A DNA stretch of 64,000 bases from Pseudomonas cavernicola. Its GTDB lineage: Bacteria > Pseudomonadota > Gammaproteobacteria > Pseudomonadales > Pseudomonadaceae. Location of the stretch: NCBI RefSeq assembly GCF_003596405.1, contig NZ_QYUR01000002.1:636501-700500 (forward strand), in the 5' to 3' direction. The notes beneath the pieces are model-generated. The model made no database searches and had not been told where the DNA came from. It was given only the letters and a program-made list of their open reading frames with translations. The position numbers and the translations under genes are program-made. Below, piece by piece: positions 35,467-43,697 of this stretch (position 1 is the first letter of the stretch; each line of letters opens with the position of its first letter).

Positions 35467-37332
35467 ATGAAACCTACAGACTTGAGACACAGGAAAGGTC
35501 AACTGCCGAACCCGCAAGACTCAGCCGATGTCGAGGCCCGGCGCTCGTTCCTTAAGCTCGGCGCTGCCGCCATGCTGACGCCGCTACTGCTGAACGGACG
35601 CAGCGCTGTCGCCGATGATGATCCAGAGCCCCCGGTATTCCCCCCGAGCCCGCCCACCACGCCGTGGCTGGTGACACTGCCCAACGCGATCACGCCGCTC
35701 CAAGCGGTCGCCGCCCTGAACCCGAGCCCCACCGTGGCGGCGAATACTGCGAACGGCGAAGCGGGGCGAGCGCCGCACCAACGTTTCGCCGAGCTCACCG
35801 GAGTGCTCGGCGCACCGCTACTGTACGAGCTGAAGGCCAAGGAGCGCCCCGATTGGGTGTTCCATCCGGCCTATCCGCCGCAGCGCATCTGGGGTTACGA
35901 AGGCACCACGCCGGGTGCGACCAGCCCGGGCCCGACGATCTTCGCGCGCTATGGCCGGCCGATCCTCTGCCGCATACGCAACCAACTGCCGCAGAATCAT
36001 GTCGGTTTCGGCACGCCGGAGATCTCCACCCACCTGCACAACTTGCATACGCCGTCGGAGAGCGATGGCTTCGCGGGCGACTACTACAGTGCGAACAAGG
36101 CGGGCCCGACCCTGACCGCGCCTGGGGCATTCAAAGACCACTTCTACCCGAACATCTATGCCGGCTACGACCAGCTGCAGAACCATATCGGCGATCCGAA
36201 CGAGGCCCTGGGCACGCTGTTCTACCATGACCACACCATGGACTTCACTTCGCCGAACATAGTGCGCGGCTTGTTCGGTTTCTACTTTATTTTCGACCCG
36301 CTCGACTCGGGCAACGAGCGTGATCCAACCCCCGGCGCCCTGCGGCTGCCGAGCCATCCTTACGACTACCCGTTGAGCTTTGCGGATAAGCGCTTCGACG
36401 CCAACGGCATCCTGTTCTACGACCAGGTCAACCCCGATGGGGTGCTCGGCGACAAGGTATGCGTAAACGGTTACATCGAACCGGTGCTCAGGGTGGCGGC
36501 CCGCAAGTATCGCTTCCGCCTGCTCAATGTCGGGCCCAGCCGTTTCTATGGCCTGTCCCTGGTGACGGCGAGCAATGTGCGGCAGACCTTCACCTACATC
36601 GCCAACGACGGCAACCTGTTGCCGGCGCCGCTGCTGAACCAGACCCTGGTCAGCTTTTCCGTGGCGGAGCGCGCCGACATAGTGGTGGACTTTTCCCGCT
36701 ACCCGATCGGTACCGAACTCTATCTGATCAACCGGCTCCGTCAGGACAACACCCGCGGACCTGATGGAACTGGAATCGGGAGTAATGGCCCGCGCATCCT
36801 CAAGTTCATCGTCGACCGCTTCCCGCCACAGCAGGACCTGAGCCAGGTACCGGCTGCGCTGCGCCCGCTGCCGCCACTCAGTCTCGCCGAAATCGCCGCC
36901 GCGCGAGTTCGCCGCTGGGATTTCGACCACGACCGCGGGGTGTGGGTGATTAACGACCGGCTGTTCAACGTGAATCGCGCCAGCGCCCTGATCCCCCAAG
37001 GCGCCGCCGAGGTGTGGGAACTGATCAATGACGACGACGGCTGGCAACACCCGATCCATATCCACTTCGAGGAGGGGCGCATCATCAGCAAGACCAGGGA
37101 GGGGAAAAACGTGCCGGTGCCGCTGCACGAACGGGGGCGCAAGGACGTTTACTTGCTCGGCGAGGATGAGACCGTGCGGGTATTCATCCGCTTCCGCGAC
37201 TTCAATGGGAAGTACCTCATGCACTGCCACAACCTGATCCACGAGGACCACGCGATGATGCTGCGCTTTGACATCGTGGCGCAAAGCGGCAACCAGGGCC
37301 CCGGCGGCGGAGGCAGCAGCGGCACCGGCTAA
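35467..37332 (+). CDS. Multicopper oxidase MCO3, putative Tat substrate
   Basis: A 621-residue paralogue of MCO1 and MCO2. Copper motifs: HLH at 189-191, YHDHTMDFTSPN, HPIHIHFEEG, and HCHNLIHEDHAMM starting at 586. The twin-arginine signal RRSFLKLGAAAMLTPLLL starts near residue 25. The C-terminus ends in a Gly/Ser-rich tail (GPGGGGSSGTG) in place of the acidic tail of MCO2. In the second copper motif Tyr precedes HDH where the others have Phe. It is followed by SCO3 after 40 bp. Confidence 0.85.
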   Translation: MKPTDLRHRKGQLPNPQDSADVEARRSFLKLGAAAMLTPLLLNGRSAVADDDPEPPVFPPSPPTTPWLVTLPNAITPLQAVAALNPSPTVAANTANGEAGRAPHQRFAELTGVLGAPLLYELKAKERPDWVFHPAYPPQRIWGYEGTTPGATSPGPTIFARYGRPILCRIRNQLPQNHVGFGTPEISTHLHNLHTPSESDGFAGDYYSANKAGPTLTAPGAFKDHFYPNIYAGYDQLQNHIGDPNEALGTLFYHDHTMDFTSPNIVRGLFGFYFIFDPLDSGNERDPTPGALRLPSHPYDYPLSFADKRFDANGILFYDQVNPDGVLGDKVCVNGYIEPVLRVAARKYRFRLLNVGPSRFYGLSLVTASNVRQTFTYIANDGNLLPAPLLNQTLVSFSVAERADIVVDFSRYPIGTELYLINRLRQDNTRGPDGTGIGSNGPRILKFIVDRFPPQQDLSQVPAALRPLPPLSLAEIAAARVRRWDFDHDRGVWVINDRLFNVNRASALIPQGAAEVWELINDDDGWQHPIHIHFEEGRIISKTREGKNVPVPLHERGRKDVYLLGEDETVRVFIRFRDFNGKYLMHCHNLIHEDHAMMLRFDIVAQSGNQGPGGGGSSGTG

Positions 37333-37372
37333 GTGAGGCGCCAGCAACGCTCACAGGCCAGGAGGATTGCAA

Positions 37373-37993
37373 ATGAACACTCGCAGAAATCTCTTAGTCG
37401 GCATGAGCGCGGCCGCGCTCGGCGTGCTCGCCTGGCGCGGGGCCAGCGAAGAACCGCAGCGCGCTCGTAGCGGCGCTGCGGACGGCGGCTACTTCCCGAA
37501 CACGCCGCTGTATACCCACGAAGGCAAGGCAGTCAGGTTCTATGATGATCTGGTCCGCGGCAAAGTGGTCGCCATCAACATGATGTACACCTCGTGCACA
37601 GGGATTTGCCCAACCACGACGGCGAACCTGCGGCTGGTGCAGAAGCTGTTGGGTGAGCGCGTGGGCCGCGACGTCTTCATGTATTCGATCACCCTGCAGC
37701 CCGAGGTGGACACGCCGCAGATCCTGAAGGAATACGTCGAGAGGCACCACATCGAGCCCGGCTGGTTGTTCTTGACAGGCGAGCCCGCCGACATCGAGCA
37801 ACTGCGCTTTAGCCTCGGCTTCTACAGTCCCGACCCGCTGGTCGACGGCAATAAGGCCAACCATTCCGGCATTCTGCGCATCGGCAACGACGCCTACGAG
37901 CGCTGGACCATGGCGCCCGCGCTGGCTGAGCCGGAGCAGATCCTGGCCACTATCAATCATGTGGACAGATCCGTCGTGCATACGGCGGCGTAG
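37373..37993 (+). CDS. SCO1/SenC-family protein, pair 3
   Basis: A 206-residue paralogue with CTGIC and distal His in GNKANHSG. It starts MNTRRNLLVGMSAAALGVLA at ATG 37373. The upstream in-frame codon here is TTG (37367), which shows that the internal ATG is the conserved start. The Shine-Dalgarno is AGGAGG. Partner of MCO3. Confidence 0.85.
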   Translation: MNTRRNLLVGMSAAALGVLAWRGASEEPQRARSGAADGGYFPNTPLYTHEGKAVRFYDDLVRGKVVAINMMYTSCTGICPTTTANLRLVQKLLGERVGRDVFMYSITLQPEVDTPQILKEYVERHHIEPGWLFLTGEPADIEQLRFSLGFYSPDPLVDGNKANHSGILRIGNDAYERWTMAPALAEPEQILATINHVDRSVVHTAA

Positions 37994-38125
37994 GTTGGTG
38001 CTGAGCCAAAGGCGATGCCCAACAACCGGCCTGCAAGGCCGGGCTGCCAAGCGAAAACCCGAATACCGGGAGTCGCGAGGCGACTTCATGTTGGGCATCA
38101 CTGCGTTCAGCGCCAACCTACGTTC
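37990..38125. repeat. Palindromic repeat, TAGGTTGGTGCTGAGC family, copy 2
   Basis: TAGGTTGGTGCTGAGCCAAA and GGCGATGCCCAACAACCGG pair with TGTTGGGCATCACTGCGTTC and AGCGCCAACCTACG. It is nearly the same as 3294-3436 near fdhA, including GGCCTGCAAGGCCGGGCTG. Confidence 0.75.
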
Positions 38126-38138
38126 AGCGCCAACCTAT

Positions 38139-38215
38139 GTTGACGGTCAGGCTCAGCCTATCCGGCGCCTAACGCGCCGTGCAAAAGCGCCCGCGCGCCG
38201 CTCGGGCGGGGCGCA
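38139..38215 (-). pseudogene. Remnant of a cytochrome c gene 3' part
   Basis: GACGGTCAGGCTCAGCC, then GCCGTGCAAAAGCGCCCGCG and CGCCGCTCGGGC, align with the cytochrome gene at about 33900-33985 (GACGATCAGCCTCAACCC ... GCCGTGCAAACGCACCCGCG, CGCCGCTCGGGC) with one short gap. It has the same orientation and the same place relative to a SCO gene, suggesting the unit MCO-SCO-cytochrome was duplicated and this cytochrome was lost. Confidence 0.6.
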
Positions 38216-38533
38216 AGCGAATCCTGTCGTCAAGCAGATCAAGCATCAAACAGCCTGATTTCTTCCCTGCACCTCGGCCAAGGCGCTTGGGGATGTAGCC
38301 GGCTGAAACCGAAGGTTGAGGCTGGCAGTCTGCGGCTGAATTTTTCATTTCCGACAAGCAGTTACAGAACGGATGTCCTAATTTTCCTTTATCTCGACAT
38401 ACCCCCGTGCATCTTTCGCCTGGCAGGGTGCTGGTGCGCGAATTCGGGGGAGCGCGAACACGAGGTCACTTTGACCCCGGAGAGCGGCTTCAAGGCGTTA
38501 AGCTCCGCCTTTCCGGCAGTGCCAATGTGCCAC
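38216..38533. other. Intergenic region, nothing recognised
   Basis: About 320 bp between the cytochrome remnant and the secreted-protein gene on the opposite strand. Moderately AT-rich around 38340-38400. No gene, repeat or clear terminator seen. Confidence 0.5.
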
Positions 38534-39028
38534 CTAGAAGGAAGGGGTGGAGAAGTTGGCGATAGCCGCCCTAAGCTGTCCGTTGTCGACATCGAAGGTC
38601 AGGGTGAAGGACGCGAGCACCGGGCGCGCCGATTCGGTCGCGTTGGCGTTCACCGGGGTGATGGGGAAAGTGAGCTCTACCAGATCACTAGGCCGGAGCG
38701 GCCGGACCACCGTGTTCTCGCCATGCGCGAAGTACCTTGCCCCTGTCGATTGCCCGACGCCGATCACGTTGAGGAAATCGATGGAAAGGATGACACCGGG
38801 CGGGCCGTCAAAGTCGGGATCGGTGAACATGGTGCTCCTGATGCGTGCCTGCCCCTTAAGGGCAATGTTTTCCGTAGCCCCGTCCAACGTGCCCTCGATC
38901 GGGACGATGAGCTGGGATGTCTGGCGCGCTGGTGAGGGAGCGGCAGAGGCGCTCTCCCAGATCAGGCTGCCCACGATCCCGGCGAGCGCCAGGAGGGCAG
39001 ACGTGAATCTCGGGTGACCGGTGTTCAT
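38534..39028 (-). CDS. Secreted protein of unknown function in the MCO4 operon
   Basis: 164 residues with a signal peptide (residues 1-29, cleavage after ASA). The mature part appears beta-rich, with no cysteines: PIEGTLDGATENIALKGQAR, then VILSIDFLNVIGVGQSTG and LASFTLTFDVDNGQLRAAIA. I recognise no family. It is the last gene of the operon, 29 bp after the SCO::cytochrome gene, with GAGGAGG before ATG 39028. A role with the oxidase, as a substrate-binding or accessory protein, is only inferred from operon position. Confidence 0.75.
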   Translation of the reverse strand: MNTGHPRFTSALLALAGIVGSLIWESASAAPSPARQTSQLIVPIEGTLDGATENIALKGQARIRSTMFTDPDFDGPPGVILSIDFLNVIGVGQSTGARYFAHGENTVVRPLRPSDLVELTFPITPVNANATESARPVLASFTLTFDVDNGQLRAAIANFSTPSF

Positions 39029-39057
39029 TTTTGCCTCCTCGACTCCTTTCGGAGTTC

Positions 39058-40059
39058 CTATGAGCCCGGAGCGTCGCTCATGGGCTGGGGCATCATCGGG
39101 GGCGTCGAGTCTTTCCCTTCCGGATGCTCGTGGGCTGCGCTTTGCGCCTCGAGATACTGGATCAGAGCCTCCACATCGCCATCGCCCAGGTGCAGGTTGG
39201 GCATCCGCACCGCGTTGTATCTGGCGTACAGGTCCATGGCGATCGGGTCCTGCTCCGCCAGCATCTCGTCCGGCGTCTTGATGAACCGCCTGAGCCACGC
39301 CTGGTCGCGGCGGCTCGTGACACCCAGCAGGTCCGGCCCCAAGGCATCCCCTTTGCCGATGGTGTGGCAGGCGGAACATCGGCTGCGGAAGAGATAGCCC
39401 CCTGCGTCCAGCCCTTCGATCGGGGGGGCGGCCGTGTAACTTTTGCCCATGTCCTCCTGCCGATTTTGCCAACCCAGCAGGAACGTGCTGAGCTTCATGG
39501 CGAGGAAGCGTGGGTTGTCCAGAGCGGATTGCCGCATCCATTGGCCGGTCGGCTCGTTGCCGATCATGAGGCTGGAAAGGTGGCCGTCCGGGTCGTCGGC
39601 GTCCGTGCGCGACCACAACCCCAGCTTCTTCTGCACGAGGGTGATGTCTTCTTTCTTTCCGGTGAGGAACAGCCATCCGGGACCCGCGTGAAACTTCTCT
39701 GCATAGGCCTTGAGCACCGCTGGCGTATCGCGTTTGGGGTCGATGCTGATCGAGTAGAAGAAGATCTCTTTCCCCACCCGGTCGCCCAGCAACCGCTGCA
39801 CCTGAGCCAGCTTTGCGGTGCTGAGAGGGCACTTGTCCGGGCAGTGGGTGTAGATCACGTTGATCACCACAGCCTTGCCCTTGAGCAGATCGTCATAGAA
39901 GCGGACCCTCTTCCCGTCCTGCGTGACCAGGGGGACATTGGGAAAATAGTCTGCCCCCCATCGCTCCGCGCTAAGGGCGGGGCCGATCCACAGAAGAGCC
40001 CCGGCGCCGGCGAGCCATACGCAGGCTGCCGTGATGCATGCCCACTGGGGCCTTTGCAT
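39058..40059 (-). CDS. SCO::cytochrome c fusion protein
   Basis: 333 residues, exported or anchored by the N-terminal hydrophobic stretch (about 8-30). Residues 35-200 are a SCO domain with Cys73 and Cys77 (CPDKC) and a candidate His at 160 (DDPDGHLSS). Residues 215-300 are a class I cytochrome c with CSACH (Cys228, Cys231, His232) and probable axial Met286 (RMPNLH). ATG 40059 follows AAAGGAG. It sits between MCO4 and the secreted protein and is the likely copper and electron partner of MCO4. Its C-terminal tail is His/Met/Pro-rich (HEHPEGK, PPMMPQPMS). Confidence 0.85.
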   Translation of the reverse strand: MQRPQWACITAACVWLAGAGALLWIGPALSAERWGADYFPNVPLVTQDGKRVRFYDDLLKGKAVVINVIYTHCPDKCPLSTAKLAQVQRLLGDRVGKEIFFYSISIDPKRDTPAVLKAYAEKFHAGPGWLFLTGKKEDITLVQKKLGLWSRTDADDPDGHLSSLMIGNEPTGQWMRQSALDNPRFLAMKLSTFLLGWQNRQEDMGKSYTAAPPIEGLDAGGYLFRSRCSACHTIGKGDALGPDLLGVTSRRDQAWLRRFIKTPDEMLAEQDPIAMDLYARYNAVRMPNLHLGDGDVEALIQYLEAQSAAHEHPEGKDSTPPMMPQPMSDAPGS

Positions 40060-40126
40060 GGTACCCGCTCCTTTCAGTTCCAATTGACACCTCGCCCGGC
40101 GCCGATGCGCCGACGTCGCAGACGCA

Positions 40127-42361
40127 TTACCGAAACGCGGTCGAGAGAATGTCGGTCGGGTCCACGAACGTCACACCCTGGGGCGTCGGCATCGGGGTCG
40201 GCAGCGGCCTCAGGAACGCGCCGCCCGCGTCGTTGATCTCCCAGCGCAACAGCATGGCGTTGTCCTCGTGGGTGGTGTTGTGGCAGTGCTCCATGAACAT
40301 CCCGCCAAAGTCCCGGAACTGCATGGTGATGGTGACACTGCCACCCGGACGCAGCCGATAGACATCCTTGCGGCCGCGCTCCCACGCCGGGACGTTGCTC
40401 AGCTTGCCGTCGCGGGCGAGGATCTGGCCCTCTTCGAAGTGGATGTGAATCGGATGATCCCAGCCGCCGCCACCGTTTCTCAGGGTCCAGATCTCACGAG
40501 TGCCGAAGCGCGGCGCGGCCGAAATGCGCCCGAAGTCGGCGGCGAGCATGTCTCTCCCGTTGGTCTTGATGCCCCAGGGACCGAAGAACGACGAGACGGG
40601 GTCGCTCGTGGTCTGCTTGGCACCCCGCCCGAACTCGAAGATTCGCTTCGCTGCCACGGGAATCCTGGACAGATCCGGGTTTGGGCAGAGGACGGCAGGC
40701 ACTCGGCTCACATCGGGCCTGGCGGGATCCCGGACGATCCGGAACTCGAAAAACTTCCCGACGCAGGGATCGGACGAAATCCCCGAAAGGGCCTCCCGCA
40801 GCGAGAGGTCTTCATGTGGCTTCCTGCCGTTCTCGTGCTCGGCGAGGTTCACCATCCAGACCTTGTCGCCCACCCGATAGCGGGAAAAGTCGATCACGAT
40901 GTCGTAGCGCTCCGCGATGCCCAGCTCGTCGAGTTCGGTGAGGACCACCGGGCTCGGCAGCAGGTTCCCGTCGTTGGCGATCATGATCAAGGGTGAAGCA
41001 TCGCTCAAGGCGATCTTGAAGAACCGGGCGACGGCCCCGTTGAGGATGCGGAAGCGGTATTTGCGCCGCTCGACCTCGAAGTAGGGCTTGTAGACGAGGT
41101 TCACGGTCATCACATCGCCCAGGAACCCGTCGAAGTCGAAGATATTCATCGCCAGCTGCCCGTCCCCGTCCCAGGCTTTGTCCGCCAGCATGAGGTTCAC
41201 GTCGAAGTCGAGGTTGCCAAACGACTTGTCCCTGCCGCTGGGCAATCTGAGATTCACCCCGTCGTTGATCTCCTCGTTGCCGCGATCGAGGCTGCTGTAG
41301 ATGTTGAACATCCCGGCGTTGCCCTTGTACACGTTCTGGGCGGTGAAACTGAACATGTGGTCGTGGAACCAGTGGGTGCTCATGGTCTCGCGGAAGTCGC
41401 CGGCGAGCTTGTCGATGCCACCGGCGTCATTAGGGCTGCCGCAGCGGGAATCCGTGGCCTCCAGGTTGAAGCTGAAGTAGCCGCCATGGCAGATCGGGTA
41501 GTGGTAGTCGTAGAACTGGCCGGGGAAGAAAAAGGCCCCGGTGAAGCCGTCGTTCTCCGCCCCATGGTGCCCGTTATGCTCATGGGTGCTCAGCGTGTGT
41601 ATCCCGAATCCGCCGTTTTGGGTCGGGTCGACCGGCAGGCGGTTGTGATGGCGGAAGAGGATGGACTCGTGGTAGCGACCGATCAGCAGCTTGGGTGGCA
41701 AGGTCCCGTTGAACGTCCAGAGCGCGAGTGGCCCTTGGTCCGGCAGGCCCGGATGGAAGCGCGGGCGCAAGGCCGCCGTCGGGTCGATGCCGGAATTGAG
41801 GCTCGATGGGACGCCGGGATTGTAGAGGGTGTTGGCCTTGGCACCCTCCTGCGTGACCTCCACGGCCACGGTGGGAAAGAAATCGTGCCACTGCTGGTGG
41901 GCCCAGATCGGTCCCGGAGGGCGGCCCTCGATGGGGCCGGTGCGCCCGCCCAGCACGGCGGGCACGGGCTGCTGGGTGGTGTTCGCCTGCTCTGTCGGGT
42001 CGAACCCCGGACGGCCAGGAAACGCCGGGAGTGGATTCATCACGCCCTTGCCGGGCGTATACGCTTTGCGCGGCAGGACATCGAAGCGAGGCATGGGCTG
42101 GGTGAAGGCCTGGACGCCGAACAGCGGGCTCGGCGGCAACCCGGTCGGGACATTGAAATCATCGGCATACGCACTGCTAGTGAAGGGACTCAGGCCGTGG
42201 ATCGGGACCAACAGTCCCCCTGTCGTGACGAGGCCCCACTTGATGAAGTCGCGTCGTGTAACCTCTCCCTGGGAGTAAGCCTTTACTAACTCCGCAAGAT
42301 TCCGTCTCGCGTTCTCGGCTTCTCTGAGTCGAGCTTTGGATACATTCGGTGGAAGGTACAT
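40127..42361 (-). CDS. Large multicopper oxidase MCO4, putative Tat substrate
   Basis: 744 residues, a divergent three-domain oxidase. The twin-arginine signal is TRRDFIKWGLVTTGGLLVP near residue 36, after a charged leader. Copper motifs: STHEHNGHH, THWFHDHMFSF, HPIHIHFEEG and HCHNTTHEDNAML (HCHx3Hx4M, so the type 1 axial ligand is Met). Compared with MCO1-3 it has about 100 extra residues in the first cupredoxin region. ATG 42361 has AAGGAGGTG upstream; the in-frame GTG at 42367 lies in that site. It leads a three-gene operon. The substrate is unknown. Confidence 0.85.
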   Translation of the reverse strand: MYLPPNVSKARLREAENARRNLAELVKAYSQGEVTRRDFIKWGLVTTGGLLVPIHGLSPFTSSAYADDFNVPTGLPPSPLFGVQAFTQPMPRFDVLPRKAYTPGKGVMNPLPAFPGRPGFDPTEQANTTQQPVPAVLGGRTGPIEGRPPGPIWAHQQWHDFFPTVAVEVTQEGAKANTLYNPGVPSSLNSGIDPTAALRPRFHPGLPDQGPLALWTFNGTLPPKLLIGRYHESILFRHHNRLPVDPTQNGGFGIHTLSTHEHNGHHGAENDGFTGAFFFPGQFYDYHYPICHGGYFSFNLEATDSRCGSPNDAGGIDKLAGDFRETMSTHWFHDHMFSFTAQNVYKGNAGMFNIYSSLDRGNEEINDGVNLRLPSGRDKSFGNLDFDVNLMLADKAWDGDGQLAMNIFDFDGFLGDVMTVNLVYKPYFEVERRKYRFRILNGAVARFFKIALSDASPLIMIANDGNLLPSPVVLTELDELGIAERYDIVIDFSRYRVGDKVWMVNLAEHENGRKPHEDLSLREALSGISSDPCVGKFFEFRIVRDPARPDVSRVPAVLCPNPDLSRIPVAAKRIFEFGRGAKQTTSDPVSSFFGPWGIKTNGRDMLAADFGRISAAPRFGTREIWTLRNGGGGWDHPIHIHFEEGQILARDGKLSNVPAWERGRKDVYRLRPGGSVTITMQFRDFGGMFMEHCHNTTHEDNAMLLRWEINDAGGAFLRPLPTPMPTPQGVTFVDPTDILSTAFR

Positions 42362-42645
42362 TCGCACCTCCTTGCTCGCAGTATCCCCCGACGTACTAAT
42401 TCCCCTGCTGCCTGAAAGATGCAGGGCCTCAGCGTGTCACTTCGGACCCACTATCGAGCCGAAAATACAGCGCTCTCGCGGTGGCCTCCGCTATACAAGC
42501 ACCGCACCCCAGTCACCTATGTGTCTTTGGGGCACAAGTGGAGCAGAATCTCACCTTCACCGCCTATATATCCCGTTTAACGGTTAAATTGTGGCGGATG
42601 CCTTCTCTAAGCTTAGCTGAGCAAAAATCGAACTAAAGGGGGGAA

Positions 42646-43353
42646 CTAAAGGGGTCGTAAAAATTTATTTTTAAGCGGCGGCCGCCACCGATTACATTGC
42701 CCAACCACGCGACCTAAATTTCGCTCAACTGACTCACGGAAGCGCTCATTACCCAGCGGATAGTTGTGAGTCAACGCCTCACGCATGACATGCAAGGCTG
42801 AAGCCTCGAGGTGCTCCGTGAACAACTGTCGATAGGCCTGTTGCCGCTGAGAGGCATCTTCGCCCAACTGCTGATAGAGAAGATGATCCGCCACCACCCC
42901 ATTCGGCATTCCCCAGGCATGCCAGCCATAGCTTGACCAAGGATATTCCTCCGGAGCCGCAACCATGCCTGCTCGCAGGGGGTTCAGCTCGATGTAGCGA
43001 TAGCAGGTCAGCAGATTCTCGGCAGCGTTGACCAGGCTTGCTTTGTGCCGCCCCTCCCACAGCGTGCCCGTGTGCCGATGGGTTCGGTTGATGTTCAGCA
43101 CATACAGGCGTCCCACATTCTGCATCACCCGCGAAATACCCTCAGTATCCGCCGGCGTCATCAGCAGATGGACGTGATTGGTCATCAACACATAAGCATG
43201 CAGCTCCACCCGATAGCGCTTCAGCGCATCGGCCAGTGCCGCGAGGTAAAAACGGTAGTCGTCCTCATGGAAGAAACTGGCAGCGCGATTGTTTCCGCGC
43301 TGCACCACATGGGCCGGCACACCAGGCAGATACATCCGGTGTTTACGAGGCAC
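42646..43353 (-). CDS. RAYT (REP-associated tyrosine transposase), copy 1
   Basis: A 235-residue Y1/TnpA-REP family transposase. The HUH motif is NHVHLL (His60, His62), and the block CYRYIELNPLRAGM carries the probable catalytic tyrosine. It starts MPRKHRMYLPGVPAHVVQRG. The gene is enclosed by an inverted repeat whose left arm overlaps its stop codon. It lies at the boundary between the MCO island and ltaE, so it may have helped place the island. It appears intact. Confidence 0.88.
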   Translation of the reverse strand: MPRKHRMYLPGVPAHVVQRGNNRAASFFHEDDYRFYLAALADALKRYRVELHAYVLMTNHVHLLMTPADTEGISRVMQNVGRLYVLNINRTHRHTGTLWEGRHKASLVNAAENLLTCYRYIELNPLRAGMVAAPEEYPWSSYGWHAWGMPNGVVADHLLYQQLGEDASQRQQAYRQLFTEHLEASALHVMREALTHNYPLGNERFRESVERNLGRVVGQCNRWRPPLKNKFLRPL

Positions 43354-43423
43354 GGCAAACTCCTTTTGCCAAAAAACACGACCAACAGCTTAGTTGATCG
43401 AAAATAAATCACTACGACCCCTT
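42648..43423. mobile_element. Compact RAYT element with inverted ends
   Basis: The left end is AAAGGGGTCGTAAAAATTTA-TTTT (42648-42671). The right end, AAAATAAATCACTACGACCC-CTT (43401-43423), is its imperfect complement. The transposase fills almost all the interior. No target-site duplication can be identified. Confidence 0.65.
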
Positions 43424-43499
43424 GAGTTAGGCCGGGCCTTCAGGTAGGGCTCCGTTCGCTCACTAGATTCCCCCTGCGCGGGAATCCAATCAAGTTCGA

Positions 43500-43565
43500 G
43501 ACCGAGCATTAGGAGTCGCGAGACGACTCCATGTTGGGCATCACTACGTTCAGCGCCAACCTACG
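43500..43565. repeat. Half copy of the TAGGTTGGTGCTGAGC repeat
   Basis: TTAGGAGTCGCGAGACGACT followed by TGTTGGGCATCACTACGTTC and AGCGCCAACCTACGTTGACG: the right half of the element at 37990-38125, including the GTTGACG continuation. It lies in the gap before ltaE. Confidence 0.65.
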
Positions 43566-43697
43566 TTGACGATCAGACTCGGCCGTGGCCACGCTGGAAA
43601 ACCCAAAGCCCACGCAAAAAACCCAGACAGACAACCGCCCCGGCGCGAAACATTCCCGCTAAAGTGAGCCGCATAGCCGCAGACAGGAACGCGCCAC

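Noticed and set aside
38534..39832. 432-codon version of the secreted protein
   Set aside because: The N-terminal 268 codons are a shadow of the SCO::cytochrome gene; the signal peptide and GAGGAGG place the start at 39028.
28103..42361. CopA/PcoA copper-resistance operon
   Set aside because: The oxidases lack the Met-rich segments of CopA, and no CopB, CopC, CopD or CopRS genes are present; the MCO-SCO pairing is different.
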